Below are positions 36,431 through 48,834 of a stretch of 64,000 nt of DNA, one piece after another. The stretch covers positions 8,702,501-8,766,500 of the forward strand of contig OU015651.1 in assembly GCA_907165275.2 (NCBI GenBank), given 5' to 3'. The DNA comes from Zygaena filipendulae (Eukaryota > Arthropoda > Insecta > Lepidoptera > Zygaenidae). Position 1 is the first letter of the stretch. The number at the start of each line of letters is the position of its first letter. The notes under the pieces are model-generated. The model was not told the DNA's origin. It saw only the letters and a program-made list of their open reading frames with translations, and did not search any database. Position numbers and translations under genes: made by a program.

Positions 36431-38300
36431 ATAGATGTGCATAACGCTAAAACTATACAGGAAGTATTTGAATATAGGTAATTTCGCATTATATAATTTA
36501 TTAATAGGCGCAGAACCGTATTAAAACTGCTGACTATACTCTTGGCGATAACGTTTTTCACGCCATTCCACGCGCATATCCATTATTTTTGTGCTTCAAT
36601 TTCGAACGGAATTTTTGCTAACACTCTCTATGTTTGGCATATAGTTATAGCTGATGTCAACATTTGGCTATTTTTTAATCAAGCACCTACGTACATCAAA
36701 AATTTTCCAAGAAACTATCCAAATTATGCGGGTGAAACAGCGGCAATTGGCTAGTTATTAATAATTCACTGCATGAAAAAATTTCTTGGATTCCCAAATG
36801 TCATTCTGCTTATTAACCGCCTTCATTTTCCTTTTTTTTAAACTTTTGTTTGTTTTGTTTAAAACGATTTAGATTTGGCGCGGTCATTCGGCCTTTGGTT
36901 TTTTTCTCTCACGTCATGCAACCTCGCCGGGTGAAATATTATTTGAAGTTAATTAACTGTCCAACTATAAAGACGTTTCTTCAAAACTGTTCAATATGCG
37001 TTCATTTGAATAATTGTTCCTTTTTGTTAAAAAAAAAATTAACTTTAAACAAGTTAGAGTAGGTACAATTGCAATACCTATTGTAAAACAAATAAATGTT
37101 AACTTATAGGTAGATAATATCATTGCATTATTTCCATATGATTAGAAGAATTACGACTGCAAGTTTTTAACCTGTGAAGTGTGTTTAATTTTACATAAAG
37201 TATAATTTTAAAATAACAATGCGTTTTTTTATTATTTAACCGGAAAAGGTCCTGGACATTTTAAAGTCATCCGCAGAAAGATTAGATTCCAACGTGTGTG
37301 ATCGATAGATCCGTAGATCAGATCTATAGATCATACCGAGAACGAAAATGGAATGCGTGAGTAAGACAAAATATAATTAATGATGGTTCTTCGAAATTCG
37401 AATCGCACTGGTGCAGACATGCTGGCGTCGACGCAATAAACAAAGGCAGAATAGGTTTTGTTTTATTATTTATGATAATTTTTTTATTCAACATGTAAAA
37501 CATTAATAGTCGTGTGTAATTAATCATTTCCGCTCGATTTATTGTTGCATCTGTCGAGAAGTTAGCGCATGCTATTGTTCGCTACGAGGTGATGCCTGCA
37601 TGCCTTTTAACTTGCGAAAACTACAAAACACCTGTTTATTCTGTTTTATACCGTAGCATATTAGGTATCAACATGAAATTATTTTTGTATTGAAAATAGG
37701 TAAACGGAAGTAATATACATATGTCTTGCTGCATATTGACTCTGTTACAAAATTAAATGGAAAGAATTTTTTTCCTACAGCCATTTTAAAAATTAACAAT
37801 AAACTTTAATGTTCGCATTTAATCCTCCTCCTCTAAACTAATATTATAAAAATGTAAAGTTTGTTTTTATGTAATATTTTGAACTCTTGAAACGGTTATA
37901 TAATTATTTAACTGGTATCTAAAGAAATAATCTACAATATCCCTAAATATAAGTAAAATACTTTTATCTTTTAAATTTGCGTCAGTAAAACCATCTGTAT
38001 CAGCTATGGATTACTTATTTACATAGAAGTCTTTAAAACTTGAAGGGTTCCTGAGAGAATTCATACGAATGCAGGAACCGCGGAAAATAAGCAAGAATGT
38101 AAAACATATTACCTACATACCTTCAAAAACAGTTAATTGTATAAAATTACAATGTCTATTATTATTTAAATAAAAACTGCGAGATGCGTTAAAAGTAAAA
38201 ACACGGTACAAAGTTCAATCAATAAAAAAATCATTAAAGCAGTCTGTGGATAAAAAATTATGTTTCATTTCTGGCTTCATAAAAGAGTTTCAAAAGATTT
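36431..38300. other. Gene-free spacer with homeodomain-type motifs
   Basis: No repeat of a recognised family over most of this interval. 37320-37600 is rich in TTTATGAT, TAATTAAT and TTTATTG words and could be an enhancer; 37296-37335 repeats GATAGATC/GTAGATC/ATAGATC. No protein frame is credible. Confidence 0.3.
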
Positions 38301-38310
38301 ATTTTAATGT

Positions 38311-38545
38311 TTGCCATTATGGCGGGCGCATCGTCGGGCATGTTACCTGCAAACACGATCAATCGTGGCTACAAACGATGATAATATGACGGATAACATG
38401 TCCTGTCGTAGGAGTAATCGTTCACAGTCGGGACGGGACGGGTCACGGCCTTATGGGTCCCGGGACTGGTCCGTGCGCGTCGAAAGCAGAACAGGCGCCG
38501 CGCCGGACGCGTGGGAAAACTATGGAACGCGCTAGAGGTGGGTAG
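38311..38545 (+). other. GC-rich islet, possible 5' exon
   Basis: Sharply GC-rich against AT-rich flanks (GTCGGGACGGGACGGGTCAC, GGCGCCGCGCCGGACGCGTG). Ends CGCTAGAG followed by GTGGGTAG, an acceptable donor. It holds a 74-codon frame and a short ATGGCGGGCGCATCGTCGGG frame, neither recognisable. Could be an untranslated first exon, a CpG-type promoter, or an old repeat. Confidence 0.3.
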
Positions 38546-38807
38546 TAGCCCTAGGTAGGTATGTATTAGGTACTGAGGAATGAGATCAAACGATAAAAGT
38601 ATAAAAGTACCTAAGTATGTGTATAAAGTATTAAAAAAAAGATTATATTATACCTTCTTTTACATAATAAGTAGGTATCTACCTATGAAGGCCATTAGAA
38701 ATAAACATGATTAAGAAACATTATTAACCTATATAGTTGTAAATTGTAGAGAATTTTAACTATATTTTTTATTAAATTAGTTTATTATACCTATAGGTAT
38801 AGATAGG

Positions 38808-39160
38808 AGCTGTTGCCTGCGGTTTCACCCGCGTTTATTTCGGAGTTTCTGCGGAAATCCTGGAGTAAAAAATCCTATGTCCTTTTCTGTATCCTTGATA
38901 ACGTGGATGCAAAATTTTATGATGGTCAGTTTGGTAGTTAAGGTGTAAAAGCGTATCTAACAAACAACACAACTCATATTCGCTTTTATAGTATTAGTTT
39001 GGATAACCCTGTTTTCATTACGCAAAGTTCATGCCAATTCTGGATCAAGCGTACCCTATGTCCTGTTCAATAATTCTGACAACGTGTATGCGAAATTTCA
39101 CGATGATCACTTCTTTTCACTGATCCTGCAGGCTTGCTAAGTAAACTTTAAGCTCGTACC
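38808..39160 (+). repeat. ACTAGCTG dispersed repeat plus second partial copy
   Basis: AGGAGCTGTTGCCTGCGGTT, AACGTGGATGCAAAATTTTA, GGTGTAAAAGCGTATCTAAC, then a fragment from 39020 with TACCCTATGTCCTGTTCAAT and GACAACGTGTATGCGAAATT. Confidence 0.6.
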
Positions 39161-39411
39161 CTTACAGATTTTCTCGACAATTCAGGCTGAAATATAAAAA
39201 CAATTGTGTAGCTTTAAGTAATTCTACAAGATACTCAGGTATATATGTATAGGTACCTATGTTAGTTCATGTAGAGATAATTCTTGTTACTCTACTCTTC
39301 ATGTAAATATAAAAGTACGAGTAGGATCTAACGTAGATTTACGTCACTGTCTACCTACATGGAACAACCTACTACGTATCTATACATTGTTAGGGACAAA
39401 ATTATTAATTA

Positions 39412-39705
39412 ACATGAAAACTGGCCAAATGCGAGTCGGACTCGCGTACGATCTACAAAGAGTTTCGTACCGTTATCTATAAAAACGGCAAAAAAATCAC
39501 GTTTGTTGTATTATTATTAAATATTTATTTTATTCTGTTTTTTAGTATTTGTTGTTATAGCGGCATCATCTGTAAAAAATTCAACTGTCCAACTATCACG
39601 GTTCATGAGATATAGCCTGGTGACAGATGGAAGACATACAGACGGACGGACGGACAGCGGAGTCTTAGTAATAGGGTCTTGTTACGGAACCCTAAAAAAT
39701 GACTT
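39412..39705 (+). repeat. Common lepidopteran SINE-like repeat (TGGCCAAATGCGAGTCGGAC)
   Basis: Starts AAAACTGGCCAAATGCGAGT, CGGACTCGCG, a TTTCGTACCG block, AACTGTCCAACTATCACGGT, GAGATATAGCCTGGTGACAG, GACGGACGGACGGACAGCGG, AGTCTTAGTAATAGGGTCTT and ends TTACGGAACCCTAAAAA. Known to me as one of the most abundant short retroposons in moths and butterflies; near full length. Confidence 0.75.
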
Positions 39706-41500
39706 AGTTTTTTTTTAACTTCTGAATGTTATTGTCTTTTTTATTACCTTAGTCTCTATAGGTAGGTATTAGGCATCTCTTTTGTATGTACGAGTACAAG
39801 GCGGTTTAGTTACTATAATGGTATTCGTCATATTGATTATAAATGTATATTTAAGTGCGTGGAACCATGCTTGAATTATGATAGTTTTTCTCAGAACACA
39901 CCTCATCATTCTGAATCGAACCACTAAACCATAACGCGAGGTAAAAAAAATGTGTGCTATCAGTTTTTTCATTCGTACCTGACAACACCAAATGTCTGTT
40001 TTTTCTTGGAGTTTTTTTTTAGATTTTCAAAATTAAATTATAGGTTATAATTTTAATATGATAGGTGCATAATATATTTCTGTTTATGAACTTTTTTATG
40101 CGATTTTTATCTAATACAGGATTATTTATTTTTCTATTTAAGATTTTTTTTAAAGGATATCAATGCCTTCAGTTTTTCATTTCCTAATACCTATACTTTG
40201 TAGAATTTCCTTTTTTTAATGTTAATATAGTCTGGATTTCCCTGTAATGTATTTACTTACTACTTAGAGTTAAGTGCCTACTTATACTTTACCTAAGTAG
40301 GTATAACCTACATAAACTGTGTGACATGAGTTTACTTGAAGATAGTTAGTTAGGGTTAGTGATAATTAGTAAATACGAATGTCAATAGGTACCTAAACAC
40401 GAGATAACATGAAACTAATAGGTATATAGTTGTGAAACTGTCAACATTCCTTAATTCCTTTAAAATTCCTTATAAAAAAAAAAAAAACAAAATCTACTTA
40501 TTAATAGGTACCTCGTCACACCAAAAGATACAGTTAACATTTTTTAAATTGCCTAAATAAATAACACAATTTACTAGCTCCCAAGCAAAAGTTTTTGTCA
40601 GAAGCAAATAACCGATAGAAAGCCAATAAAGATAGGATCTACAAGAAAATCAGCACAGATTGCGGCTAAGACAAACGAACGCAAACAAAAAACCTTTGAA
40701 ATTAATGATATTGTTTTATGGTATCGAAAAAAAAAATCCGCGGCGACGACAAAAGACGATCGTCAAAAAGATCTTGCACTCCGATAAAGGAACGAATAGT
40801 TTTTGGATATAGGTACCTACACGGTTTTTAAATGATAATCTTAGCAGTATATCATAGCTGGTAGACATGCACCTTATTATTCTATGCTACTTATAATATT
40901 TTGTTAGTTTTGACATTTTATTGTTTGCCGTGAATTTAGTTCTGGCTTTGTTAAGCCGCCGTGTTTTATAAAATCCGTTTGCATATATAAACCTAGGTAC
41001 CTACCTACCTACCTTCCTGCTCCTCCTAAGACTGATTGAGATTTTTTAACAATGATATCAAACTTTGAGATTACTTTACCTATTTATGTTTTAAGGTAGG
41101 TAAGTAAACTTCTACGAAATTTAATAGATGATAAATATAGAGCCACTTTTTACCATCTTTTACTTGCCTATTAACTCTTATAGAAAAAAACTACATGACT
41201 ATACGACTATACTAAGGAGCTCCTGGGTGTTCCTAGGGACTCCCTATTTCCAATTAAATACATAATATGTAGGTTGGTATGGTATTATGCTCAACGGGTA
41301 TGATTTTATAAAATATAGAATTAATTAATAAACATTTAACAAACGTTACGAAAATCACAAAAAAGACACTTTTTACTCACTTAAAATGCACCACTTTATA
41401 CACACCTACTCAGTACCTACCTACTCGCCTACCTAAATATTATATTAGGTACAACGTAAAATTTCTAAGTTCATAAATAGTATTAGAAATAAAAAAAATA
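39706..41500. other. Gene-free spacer
   Basis: AT-rich with many TAGGTACCTA words. 40570-40800 is less repetitive and includes AATTAATGATATTGTTTTAT plus GG and ACGACAAAAGACGATCGTC; possibly conserved non-coding DNA, unproven. Confidence 0.35.
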
Positions 41501-41539
41501 TCGGTAATCATAGCAAGACGTGTCGTATCCAAGACTATA

Positions 41540-41640
41540 TTTCTTTGGAGGTCGAGGGCGGCGGTGCGGCAGGGCGGGCGCGCTGGGCGGTTGCCAGGCA
41601 ACGGCGCCCCGGGTGGGCGGGGCAATCGATATCACCTTCA
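41540..41640. promoter_or_regulatory. GC-rich islet with an X-box-like palindrome
   Basis: GGGCGGCGGTGCGGCAGGGC, GGGCGCGCTGGGCGGTTGCC, then GTTGCCAGGCAAC (41590-41602), a 6-1-6 inverted repeat like RFX X-boxes. The surroundings are AT-rich. The target gene is unknown and none starts nearby in this window. Confidence 0.35.
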
Positions 41641-41933
41641 TCTTACGTAGTCACCCTCGGCCTGACCTGATAGCCCTTTTGCTTTCTACCACTGAGGTGA
41701 ACATAGTCACACACCGCATTAACGTGAAGTGTCAAACATAAACAAAACATTCGAAATATATATAGGTATGTATACATGTACCTACATGTCGCAGTAAATA
41801 TACAAATACACGTAGTAAGAAAACATCTAGCAGTAGCAGTCCGCCCCTTGCCTCCAAGCCGGGGGGGCCTCCAAACACCTCTATCGTCTCTTGATTTTAC
41901 CTTGCCTTCGTTGATTACTTGGAAACACTTCAA

Positions 41934-41947
41934 AGGTCACAAGGTCA
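41934..41947 (+). promoter_or_regulatory. Nuclear-receptor-type direct repeat AGGTCA-CA-AGGTCA (DR2)
   Basis: Two exact AGGTCA half-sites spaced by 2 bases, in TCAAAGGTCACAAGGTCATC. It lies about 330 bp from the X-box-like islet, suggesting a regulatory segment. No binding evidence. Confidence 0.4.
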
Positions 41948-42120
41948 TCCATTGTTAATTCAGTTTATTAACGAGTTAGGCACTTTTCTGATATTGGGAG
42001 ACTTTATGGAGCTAATTTGGCGGTAATTCGGTTGAGTAAAAAATATTTTAATTACCTGTTTTATTAAATTTTAAATAAATATGAACTGAATACAATAAAG
42101 TATGCTTCCAATGAAGTATA

Positions 42121-42192
42121 TTATCATTGAGAGCCTCATTTAGCTTATCATTGGAGGGCCTCGTTAAGCTTATCATTGGGGCCTCATTTAGC
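42121..42192 (+). repeat. Three-copy 23-25 bp minisatellite
   Basis: Units begin TTATCATTG at 42121, 42145 and 42170 and each contains G(A/G)GCCTC(A/G)TT(T/A)AGC. It leads into a CCCCGGGCCTCTGACGGGCT stretch and a truncated CCGCGG...CAGCTAGT repeat end (42250). Confidence 0.7.
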
Positions 42193-42389
42193 TTTACCGC
42201 CCCGGGCCTCTGACGGGCTTAGTCCGCCACTGGCTGTTTACGCAGGTGTAACCGCGGTGGAACAGCTAGTACAAAAGAAGGCTCACTAAGAAAATAAATT
42301 TCGTAAACTTTCCTAATGTCCAAAATGTCCTGAAAATCGTTATTTGGAATCTTCAAATAGACACTTCAGGGTTTTATGATAACTTTACC

Positions 42390-42655
42390 TTTAGGTAATG
42401 GTGAAAAAAGTGACACGCGGGTGAAACTGCACGTGCCAGTCCCATCACTACATAGTATAAAACAAAGTCGCTTTCCCGCTGTCTGTCCCTATGTATGCTT
42501 AGATCTTTAAAACTACCTATGCAACGGATTTTCATGCGGTTTTGACCAATAGATAGAGTGATTAATGAGGAAGGCTTATGTTTATGTATTTTATTCTGAA
42601 ATTCCCGCGGGACCTCCAAAATTACCGTGGGTGAAACTGCGGGGGACAACTAGTT
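42390..42655 (-). repeat. ACTAGCTG dispersed repeat, minus orientation
   Basis: Right end CTGCGGGGGACAACTAGT, then leftward AAATTCCCGCGGGACCTCCA, GATTTTCATGCGGTTTTGAC, CGCTGTCTGTCCCTATGTAT; the left part contains a second CGCGGGTGAAACTGC head. Confidence 0.7.
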
Positions 42656-42659
42656 AGGT

Positions 42660-44416
42660 ATAAAAATTGTGTTTTAAATTAAGAATACGAACGATGGAGA
42701 TAGAGAGTCATGAAATCGCTTTTTTAATGTCCCTCGTTAGTTGTCAAACACGAAATTGCATTTCGTTTCTCAATTTGGTGGGGGGTTTGTTATAGTATGT
42801 CTCTGTACCAGACAGTTTCCATTCAAAGTGTACCTATTATTAGTGCATAAAGGTCGGCTGTCTTGTTCACAACACGCGTGCTCCCGAGACGCGTAGGGGC
42901 GCAAATTATGACCTGTCATTAACAGCGCACATTAATATGAATACCTGAGAGTAATTTCACTGTTCTTGATGTTACTTTGTGAAGTAGCTTATAGAGTAGT
43001 GATTATACTCGGTAGGATTTATCTATATCTGTAGGTGCAAATAAAAATTAAATGACTGGATAGGGGCTTTTTTAAATTAGGTACCTACCTACATAAAGTG
43101 TGTGAGGTATCGTTGGATAGTTCGGAAAAAATCATTATGACGTTTCAAAGAGACTTTTAATTTTAGTAAGTTTTGGGTAGGTACCTCCCCTTCTCCAATT
43201 TTTGACTATACCAGGTGGAATATTTTTTGTAAAAATTTCATATTATAAACTTAAAATATCCTTCTAACAATTTTTTTTTAATTTATTAGGTATTTATTTA
43301 GTTATTTGAGATTTTTTTCAAAAATAAAATAAAAATTATTAACTTCTTATTTTAACGGTGGATATGAAACGCGAACCCACTAATAATATCGAAATCTTGA
43401 ATATGTATACGTGGTCCGAGACACACAAAGTGAATTATTTGAAACGTGTATTTGGAATATTATGTCATAAAAAAATTTGATACCTACATGAACAAACAAT
43501 TTTTAATTTGAAATTAATTTGATTTTATTTAATAATTCCAAATAAAAAACTATGTACAATTTCTTATATAAAGTAAATATATTATAACGATTAACGAAAA
43601 AAAAACAAACTTCTCGAATAATATCGAATTATGAATGTATAAAATATTGACTGAGGCCTATAATTTATAGAACGATCAGAAAAACAAACAAGGTTCTGAG
43701 ATTGTGTGTTTAAATTAAACATTAGTTTGGTATAATGTCTTCTCGTTCCTCGTCTCATCTCAACTAATTAATACAAATCGCCTTATTGACGAATTCTCCG
43801 TGCGTGGCTCGTCCCTCGGCGCGACCACTTCGCCCCATCCGCATTCGCTCCGGCGAACGGCCGTCCATCCGAGATATACGGACCATAAACCCGCGATTAC
43901 ATTTTATAAACACTGCATTTGTAACTATATTATGATTTTATTATTTATTTTACGTAATATATTACGTCGCGTTTGAAATTTTGTTCTCTTTTTATATGTA
44001 TCCTAAACTGTATAATGCTTTCAAATATTTAAAATTCTCAGTCGGAGTACACTTCATTAATTTATAATATTCAAATGTGCCCTTATATGGCTATAGCTTT
44101 TATCAGAACTTTGACACAAGTAGGAGGGTTTGATGACTGTTGCGACTGTATTGATTTTAGTAAGCCTAGATTTAGTAATAAATTGCTTGAGCCTTATCTA
44201 TGAACACATAATACTTTATGGGACAGTGATAAATCCATTTTCGCATTGTAGTTTTATTAGCCGTAATAAACATTACTAAAAAGCATGTGACCTCTTAACA
44301 TATTTTTTATCTCGCTCATTGCGCTTGAAAATGAAGAAGACAAACAAAGATTTGAGAGGGCTTGGAGTCGACGTAGAGTTATTAATATAGGTCTTACTGT
44401 CGCAATCACTAAATAC
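42660..44416. other. Gene-free spacer
   Basis: AT-rich. A perfect 16-bp palindrome ACGTAATATATTACGT is at 43952-43967, shortly right of the GC islet at 43764-43905. Confidence 0.35.
43764..43886 (-). other. Small open frame in a GC-rich islet (40 codons)
   Basis: Minus-strand ATG at 43886, stop TAG at 43764; basic, arginine-rich product beginning MVRISRMDGRSPERM. The islet (43790-43905) stands out from AT-rich flanks, but all three plus-strand frames are also open across it, so coding is unproven. Could be a conserved regulatory or untranslated segment. Function unknown. Confidence 0.2.
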
Positions 44417-44600
44417 TAGCTGTTCCCCGTGGTTTCACTCGTGTAAATTTTGGAGATTCCGCGGGAATTCCGGGATAAAAAGTATACTATGGCCTTCTCA
44501 GAACCTCTGAAAACGTGTATGCAAAATTTCATGGTCGAGTGGTTAAGGCGTGAAAACGTAACAAACAAATAAACAAACTCACATTTATAATATTTATTAA
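44417..44600 (+). repeat. ACTAGCTG dispersed repeat
   Basis: ACTAGCTGTTCCCCGTGGTT, CCGCGGGAATTCCGGGATAA, GAAAACGTGTATGCAAAATT, GGTCGAGTGGTTAAGGCGTG, AAAACGTAACAAACAAATAA. The GGTCGAGTGGTTAAGGCG word looks like a tRNA D-arm, but the rest does not fold as tRNA. Confidence 0.72.
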
Positions 44601-44679
44601 AAGACTTATCTGGAGATAGAGTTAGAAAACATATTGGATTAATAGATTATCGTATGAATCAAATATAACTCGCAAAGTC

Positions 44680-44770
44680 TGCTTCCACACAAGGCGAGCT
44701 TTGTCCAGTTGGAGAGGGCCCAGGCAAGCGCTCGTCGAGACGGGCGCGAGCTGGACGCGCCCGCACTAAA
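44680..44770. other. GC-rich islet
   Basis: GGAGAGGGCCCAGGCAAGCG, CTCGTCGAGACGGGCGCGAG, CTGGACGCGCCCGC in AT-rich surroundings. No frame or family recognised. Confidence 0.3.
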
Positions 44771-47499
44771 TTTAAATATTTTAATCCTTAATTTAAATTT
44801 TTGACATTTTTATTTTACGTTAGTATTCGTGTAGTTTCATTTTTAGTATTATTTGTCATATTCGGGAAATGGTGTGGCTGGCTGGCGCCAAACGATCGTT
44901 AGTCGACTTGAATTTTGGGTTTGATTATTATTATAAGCACTTTATCGTTGTTTTGTTATAGAAAAGGTTATTTACATTCTAGTTGTAAAAAAAACTATTT
45001 ATTCAATACCAATATCTATACTTAAAAACAAATTAATTTTAATAATGGCAAGTATTAAAATTATTTTTTGACAACTTTGTTGGTGTAGTTTTAGATTTCC
45101 TGCGGGATATGTAGGTGTATATATGCCTCCATACATACCGAATATATTACCTACTGCCTATGTTGATTCCAATGCTGTTACTATATGATCAAATGATCAA
45201 ACACTACCTACCTACCTATTTCACCTACCTATTTTTTCCGACAGACAGACCGATCGACTAACAGATAGAGAAAAAATGTTTTGACATAATATCTAGGTTA
45301 AAAAATGTTAACCGAAAATCACAAACGGACACTTCAGTTGAATTTATTTTGCTAACTTTTGATTTTGATCAACTACGCGTATTTATTGCTTATCTCAGAA
45401 ATGTTTAGGTAAGCAAATCATGTCATATTCATATCACTGTCCATCCTATTACATATCTTAAAGATGCCAATGCTATTAGGTACGTGTTTAAATGTACCTA
45501 ATTCCGAATCTCACGCGGGTGAAACTGCGGGGCACAGTTAGTATAAAATAAAAAAACACGCTGCCTAGACGCTGCGTTTGTCACCTTTACTATAGCTGAT
45601 GCTTTCTATAGTTTAAAGTTGGTTTAATAAGTAGGTAAGTATAAGAAATTACCGACTGACCAGCTGCTTACAGTTCTGACTTGTGAGTTAACTGACCTCA
45701 ATACCTATGTTGCGTCCATTTATGGTAAATATAGGTGTAAAAATACTATAAACATATTTAAATAGTTGGTTTAGGGCAATACAGGGTTCAAAAATGGGAC
45801 AAGGTTTGTAAGGACTATCAGACGAATGATGAATTAATCGGTCATTACCTGATATGCATGATAATCCACATAGAGCTCATGCCTGTGGATATATTAAACT
45901 CAAGTCTGTCTGTCTGTCTGAAGTAGCCAGGGAAAATGGACATCCAACTTTATTAAACTTATTCTTTAGCTACTCTCATTGTAAAAAGTCAAAAAGTCAA
46001 AAGTCAAATCCTTTATTCAAATTTGGCCCATAATGTGGCTCTTTTTGACGTCAATATATAACAATATATATTTTTGGTTTTAGCTTATTATGTTTATTTT
46101 ATTTGGCTTTTTTAGATATTTTTATATTAAGTTTTTTGGATTTCTTGTAAACGATAAGTATAAAAGTCCTTACTCCGTACTCGCACATAAATTAATAAAG
46201 CTCGTAAGTCGTATTGGTTGGTCGACGGTGGGATACAAAATAAATGAGGTCCGTAGATCATTATAATACGGACATCATTAGTCATTCCTGATCCGAATTG
46301 CTCACAGGAATTGCTGCATATATTATAGCTGTGTGACTATCTCATACAATTTTGTATTAGACAATCTCTATAGCTCCATATCACTAGAAAGATGAAAGAA
46401 ATATTTTATCGTTTGACACGTTTTTCTTTTCGTTTTATTTGGAATCTATAGGCACTTGGTAAGTATTTAGAGGAAATTTTAAGGAGGGCCGCTCTATGAA
46501 TTAAATGAATAGTATAGTATACATAAATATATTTTTTCTTGAGTTATTTATTTTTAATTTAATATTGGGACATAAATCGTACTACGACGACTATAAAATA
46601 TATTTATTAAAAATAAAAAAAATATTAAGAATTATAGGGTAGGTACACGGTGAGAAATCAATCAGACCGAAGAGGTTTCGGTCGCCCTTCGTTGCCCAAA
46701 GGATATGTTGGCGACACAATGTCATCGACATCGACATCACTGCGGCAGGCACAGGGACCGACCCCGCGCGATGTTAATAATGTGCAGATTACGGGAGAGT
46801 ATAGGTACTGACCAAATATGCTGCCCAACCAAATACCGGTAGCAGAAATACCGTTGACCAATCTTCGGTGGGGAACTTTTCGGCCGCGAACTGAATCGAA
46901 CAAGCCCCTATTTTTCTCCCAGGGTAGACACACCATTAAAGGATGAAAAAATAAAAACAGTTCACTTAAGCGTTTCAGGTATGTATCATTAGATAGGTTA
47001 AAAAAAATGTATTACCTACTTATTTCTACAAAAAAAGTCCATACTTAACTAGATATAGTGAGATATTAAGCGCTTCTAAAGTCCGCTTAAAAATGTCCCC
47101 CCCATTTAACTTTCTAACTAAAGGGTGGAATATTCAAGGTGGCATAACTTAAAAAGCGAACAAAAATTGATTGGAATAAGATACGTACCTACACAAACAC
47201 ATATCTATATTATATCGTAAGTTTTTGAAATATGGGGTATTAAAAAAATCTATAATTTTAACAGAGATTTTTTAGATAATATCTAGTTATGGCAGCTTAC
47301 GTTAACTGTTGCGAAGGGTCCGATTTGTTTTTGGGAATCTTTGGGAGTAGGTATATACTTGTGTGTTGGGTATTTCTATGGAATTAAAATCTTATACACC
47401 CCCCATGCAATGAAGTGATTTAAATGGTAATAAGTCTCCCTGCAATATAAACATTTTATTTTGAATAGATTTAGTAGGTATTACAAATCGTTTAGTTTT
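44771..47499. other. Gene-free spacer with small repeats
   Basis: Mostly AT-rich. It holds an inverted repeat fragment at 45480-45545 (GAATCTCACGCGGGTGAAAC, GCGGGGCACAGTTAGT), a TCTGTCTGTCTGTCTG run at 45907, and a short dispersed repeat at 45985-46060 (AAAGTCAAAAGTCAAATCCT, TTATTCAAATTTGGCCCATA, GTGGCTCTTTTTGACG). Confidence 0.45.
46658..46936 (-). other. GC-richer segment with a 92-codon open frame, unidentified
   Basis: Open on the minus strand from 46936 to 46658. The product has no domain I recognise, contains GATGTCGATGTCGATGAC (a small tandem), and lacks splice signals at its ends. It may be a fragment of an old mobile element. I do not assign a function. Confidence 0.25.
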
Positions 47500-47680
47500 A
47501 AACTCGCTTTATTTTCGGAGTTCCCGGGTAATTCCGGAATAAAAAGTGGCATCTCGACAATGCGGTGTAAGTACGCAAAATTTCATGATGATCGGTTGAG
47601 TAGTTAAGGCCTGAAAGCGTAATAAACAAACTCATTTTAGCATTTATATATACGTGTAATATTAGTTGGGATCATACCTT
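47500..47680 (+). repeat. ACTAGCTG dispersed repeat, 5' end lost
   Basis: TTTCGGAGTTCCCGGGTAAT, ATTTCATGATGATCGGTTGA, GTAGTTAAGGCCTGAAAGCG, ending CGTGTAATATTAGTTGGGAT. Confidence 0.65.
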
Positions 47681-47819
47681 ATTTACCTTTGTAAACAATA
47701 CATTTAATCTAGTATTAAAAATTTATTTTATTTAGCGCAATCAATTTTATTTTCGTTTTTAAACTGTTTTTTTTTAATATGAAATTACTATCTATACCTA
47801 CCTAATGTTCGACTAAAGT

Positions 47820-48040
47820 TTTTTACTTGTGGTCCCCTCGAGGTTTTACCCGCGGTAATTTCAGAGTTCTCGCGGGAATTTTGGGATTAAATATAGATAT
47901 AAACCTTCCTCATGAAGCACTTTATCTATTGGTGAAAACCGCATCCAGAAATCCGTTGCGTATAGGTACCTAGTTTTAAAGATCTAAAAATTCATAGGGA
48001 CAGACAGACAGCGGGAAGAGACTTTGTTATAAACTATGTA
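47820..48040 (+). repeat. ACTAGCTG dispersed repeat, degenerate head
   Basis: TTTACTTGTGGTCCCCTCGA head, TTTCAGAGTTCTCGCGGGAA, CTATTGGTGAAAACCGCATC, AGGGACAGACAGACAGCGGG, GACTTTGTTATAAACTATGT. Confidence 0.62.
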
Positions 48041-48743
48041 GTGATTAGTTTTATTTTATTCTTTTGAATGTAATTTGTACCAATATTTCTTATAATAATA
48101 GCAGTTATTTATTTATCATTAGCGAGTAAGCCTCGTTATTCAGCGGGGCAATGCGGTCAGAGCCTTTTGGATAGGTAGAAGCGCTATACTAGCTGTGGAG
48201 GACCTAGGTCAGATTTTTGTAAATATGTATTACATATAGTTGATTTTAATTCAAGTTTTTATATTAGTTAATTCACTTCTGTAAAACTTGCACTAAAACA
48301 TAGGTACTTATATACTTGTTTCTTTATTGTATTGAACATTTTGTTGTTACAAACAGGTTTAGATAGGTAAGTACTGAAATAATTTGAAACACTGAACAAT
48401 TTTCAGGCTCACTTATAAGTACTTTCATAGAAATAACCTTTAGGAAGAGTACCTATGTAGCCCGATTTTTCCTGTGGCCAAACTCTACAATGTTGCCTAC
48501 TTAGGTATAGGTATAATATTTTTCAAATTTTATTAATACCTTAATTACATAATACGTAGGTACGTACTGTAAGCAATATATATAAATATAGTATTATTTC
48601 TATTGATAAATTGATAATATAAACATTCAGACAAATTATTCATTATATAGAGTCGGATGAATAGTCGCAGAATAGAATGGTTCAATATTAAGTTAGAAAT
48701 GCCTTTAAAGAAACTGTACGTGTATTTAGACACCACCCAACAT

Positions 48744-48825
48744 GACGAGGTGGCCGAGTGGTTAAGGCGTTGGACTGCTAATCCAATGTGCTCTGCACGC
48801 GTGGGTTCGAATCCCATCCTCGTCG
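48744..48825 (+). tRNA. tRNA-Ser (anticodon GCT)
   Basis: 82 nt, no intron. Acceptor stem GACGAGG/CCTCGTC with discriminator G at 48825. The D arm is in GGCCGAGTGGTTAAGGC and the anticodon stem is TTGGA/TCCAA, with GCT at 48777-48779. Long type II variable arm (TGTGCTCTGCACG), as required for tRNA-Ser, and T arm GTGGGTTCGAATCCCAT with intact TTCGAAT. Internal A and B boxes are intact, so it is probably functional. Reads serine AGC/AGU codons. Confidence 0.97.
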
Positions 48826-48829
48826 TAAC

Positions 48830-48834
48830 TTTTT
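48830..48834 (+). terminator. Pol III T-run after tRNA-Ser
   Basis: TTTTT run starting 5 nt after the discriminator base, followed by C; a normal distance for RNA polymerase III termination. Confidence 0.8.

Noticed and set aside
44533..44560. tRNA-like GGTCGAGTGGTTAAGGCGTG word
   Set aside because: Only the D-arm-like stretch is present. It is part of the ACTAGCTG repeat (related copies read GATCGGTTGAGCCGTTAAGG), with no acceptor or T arm.
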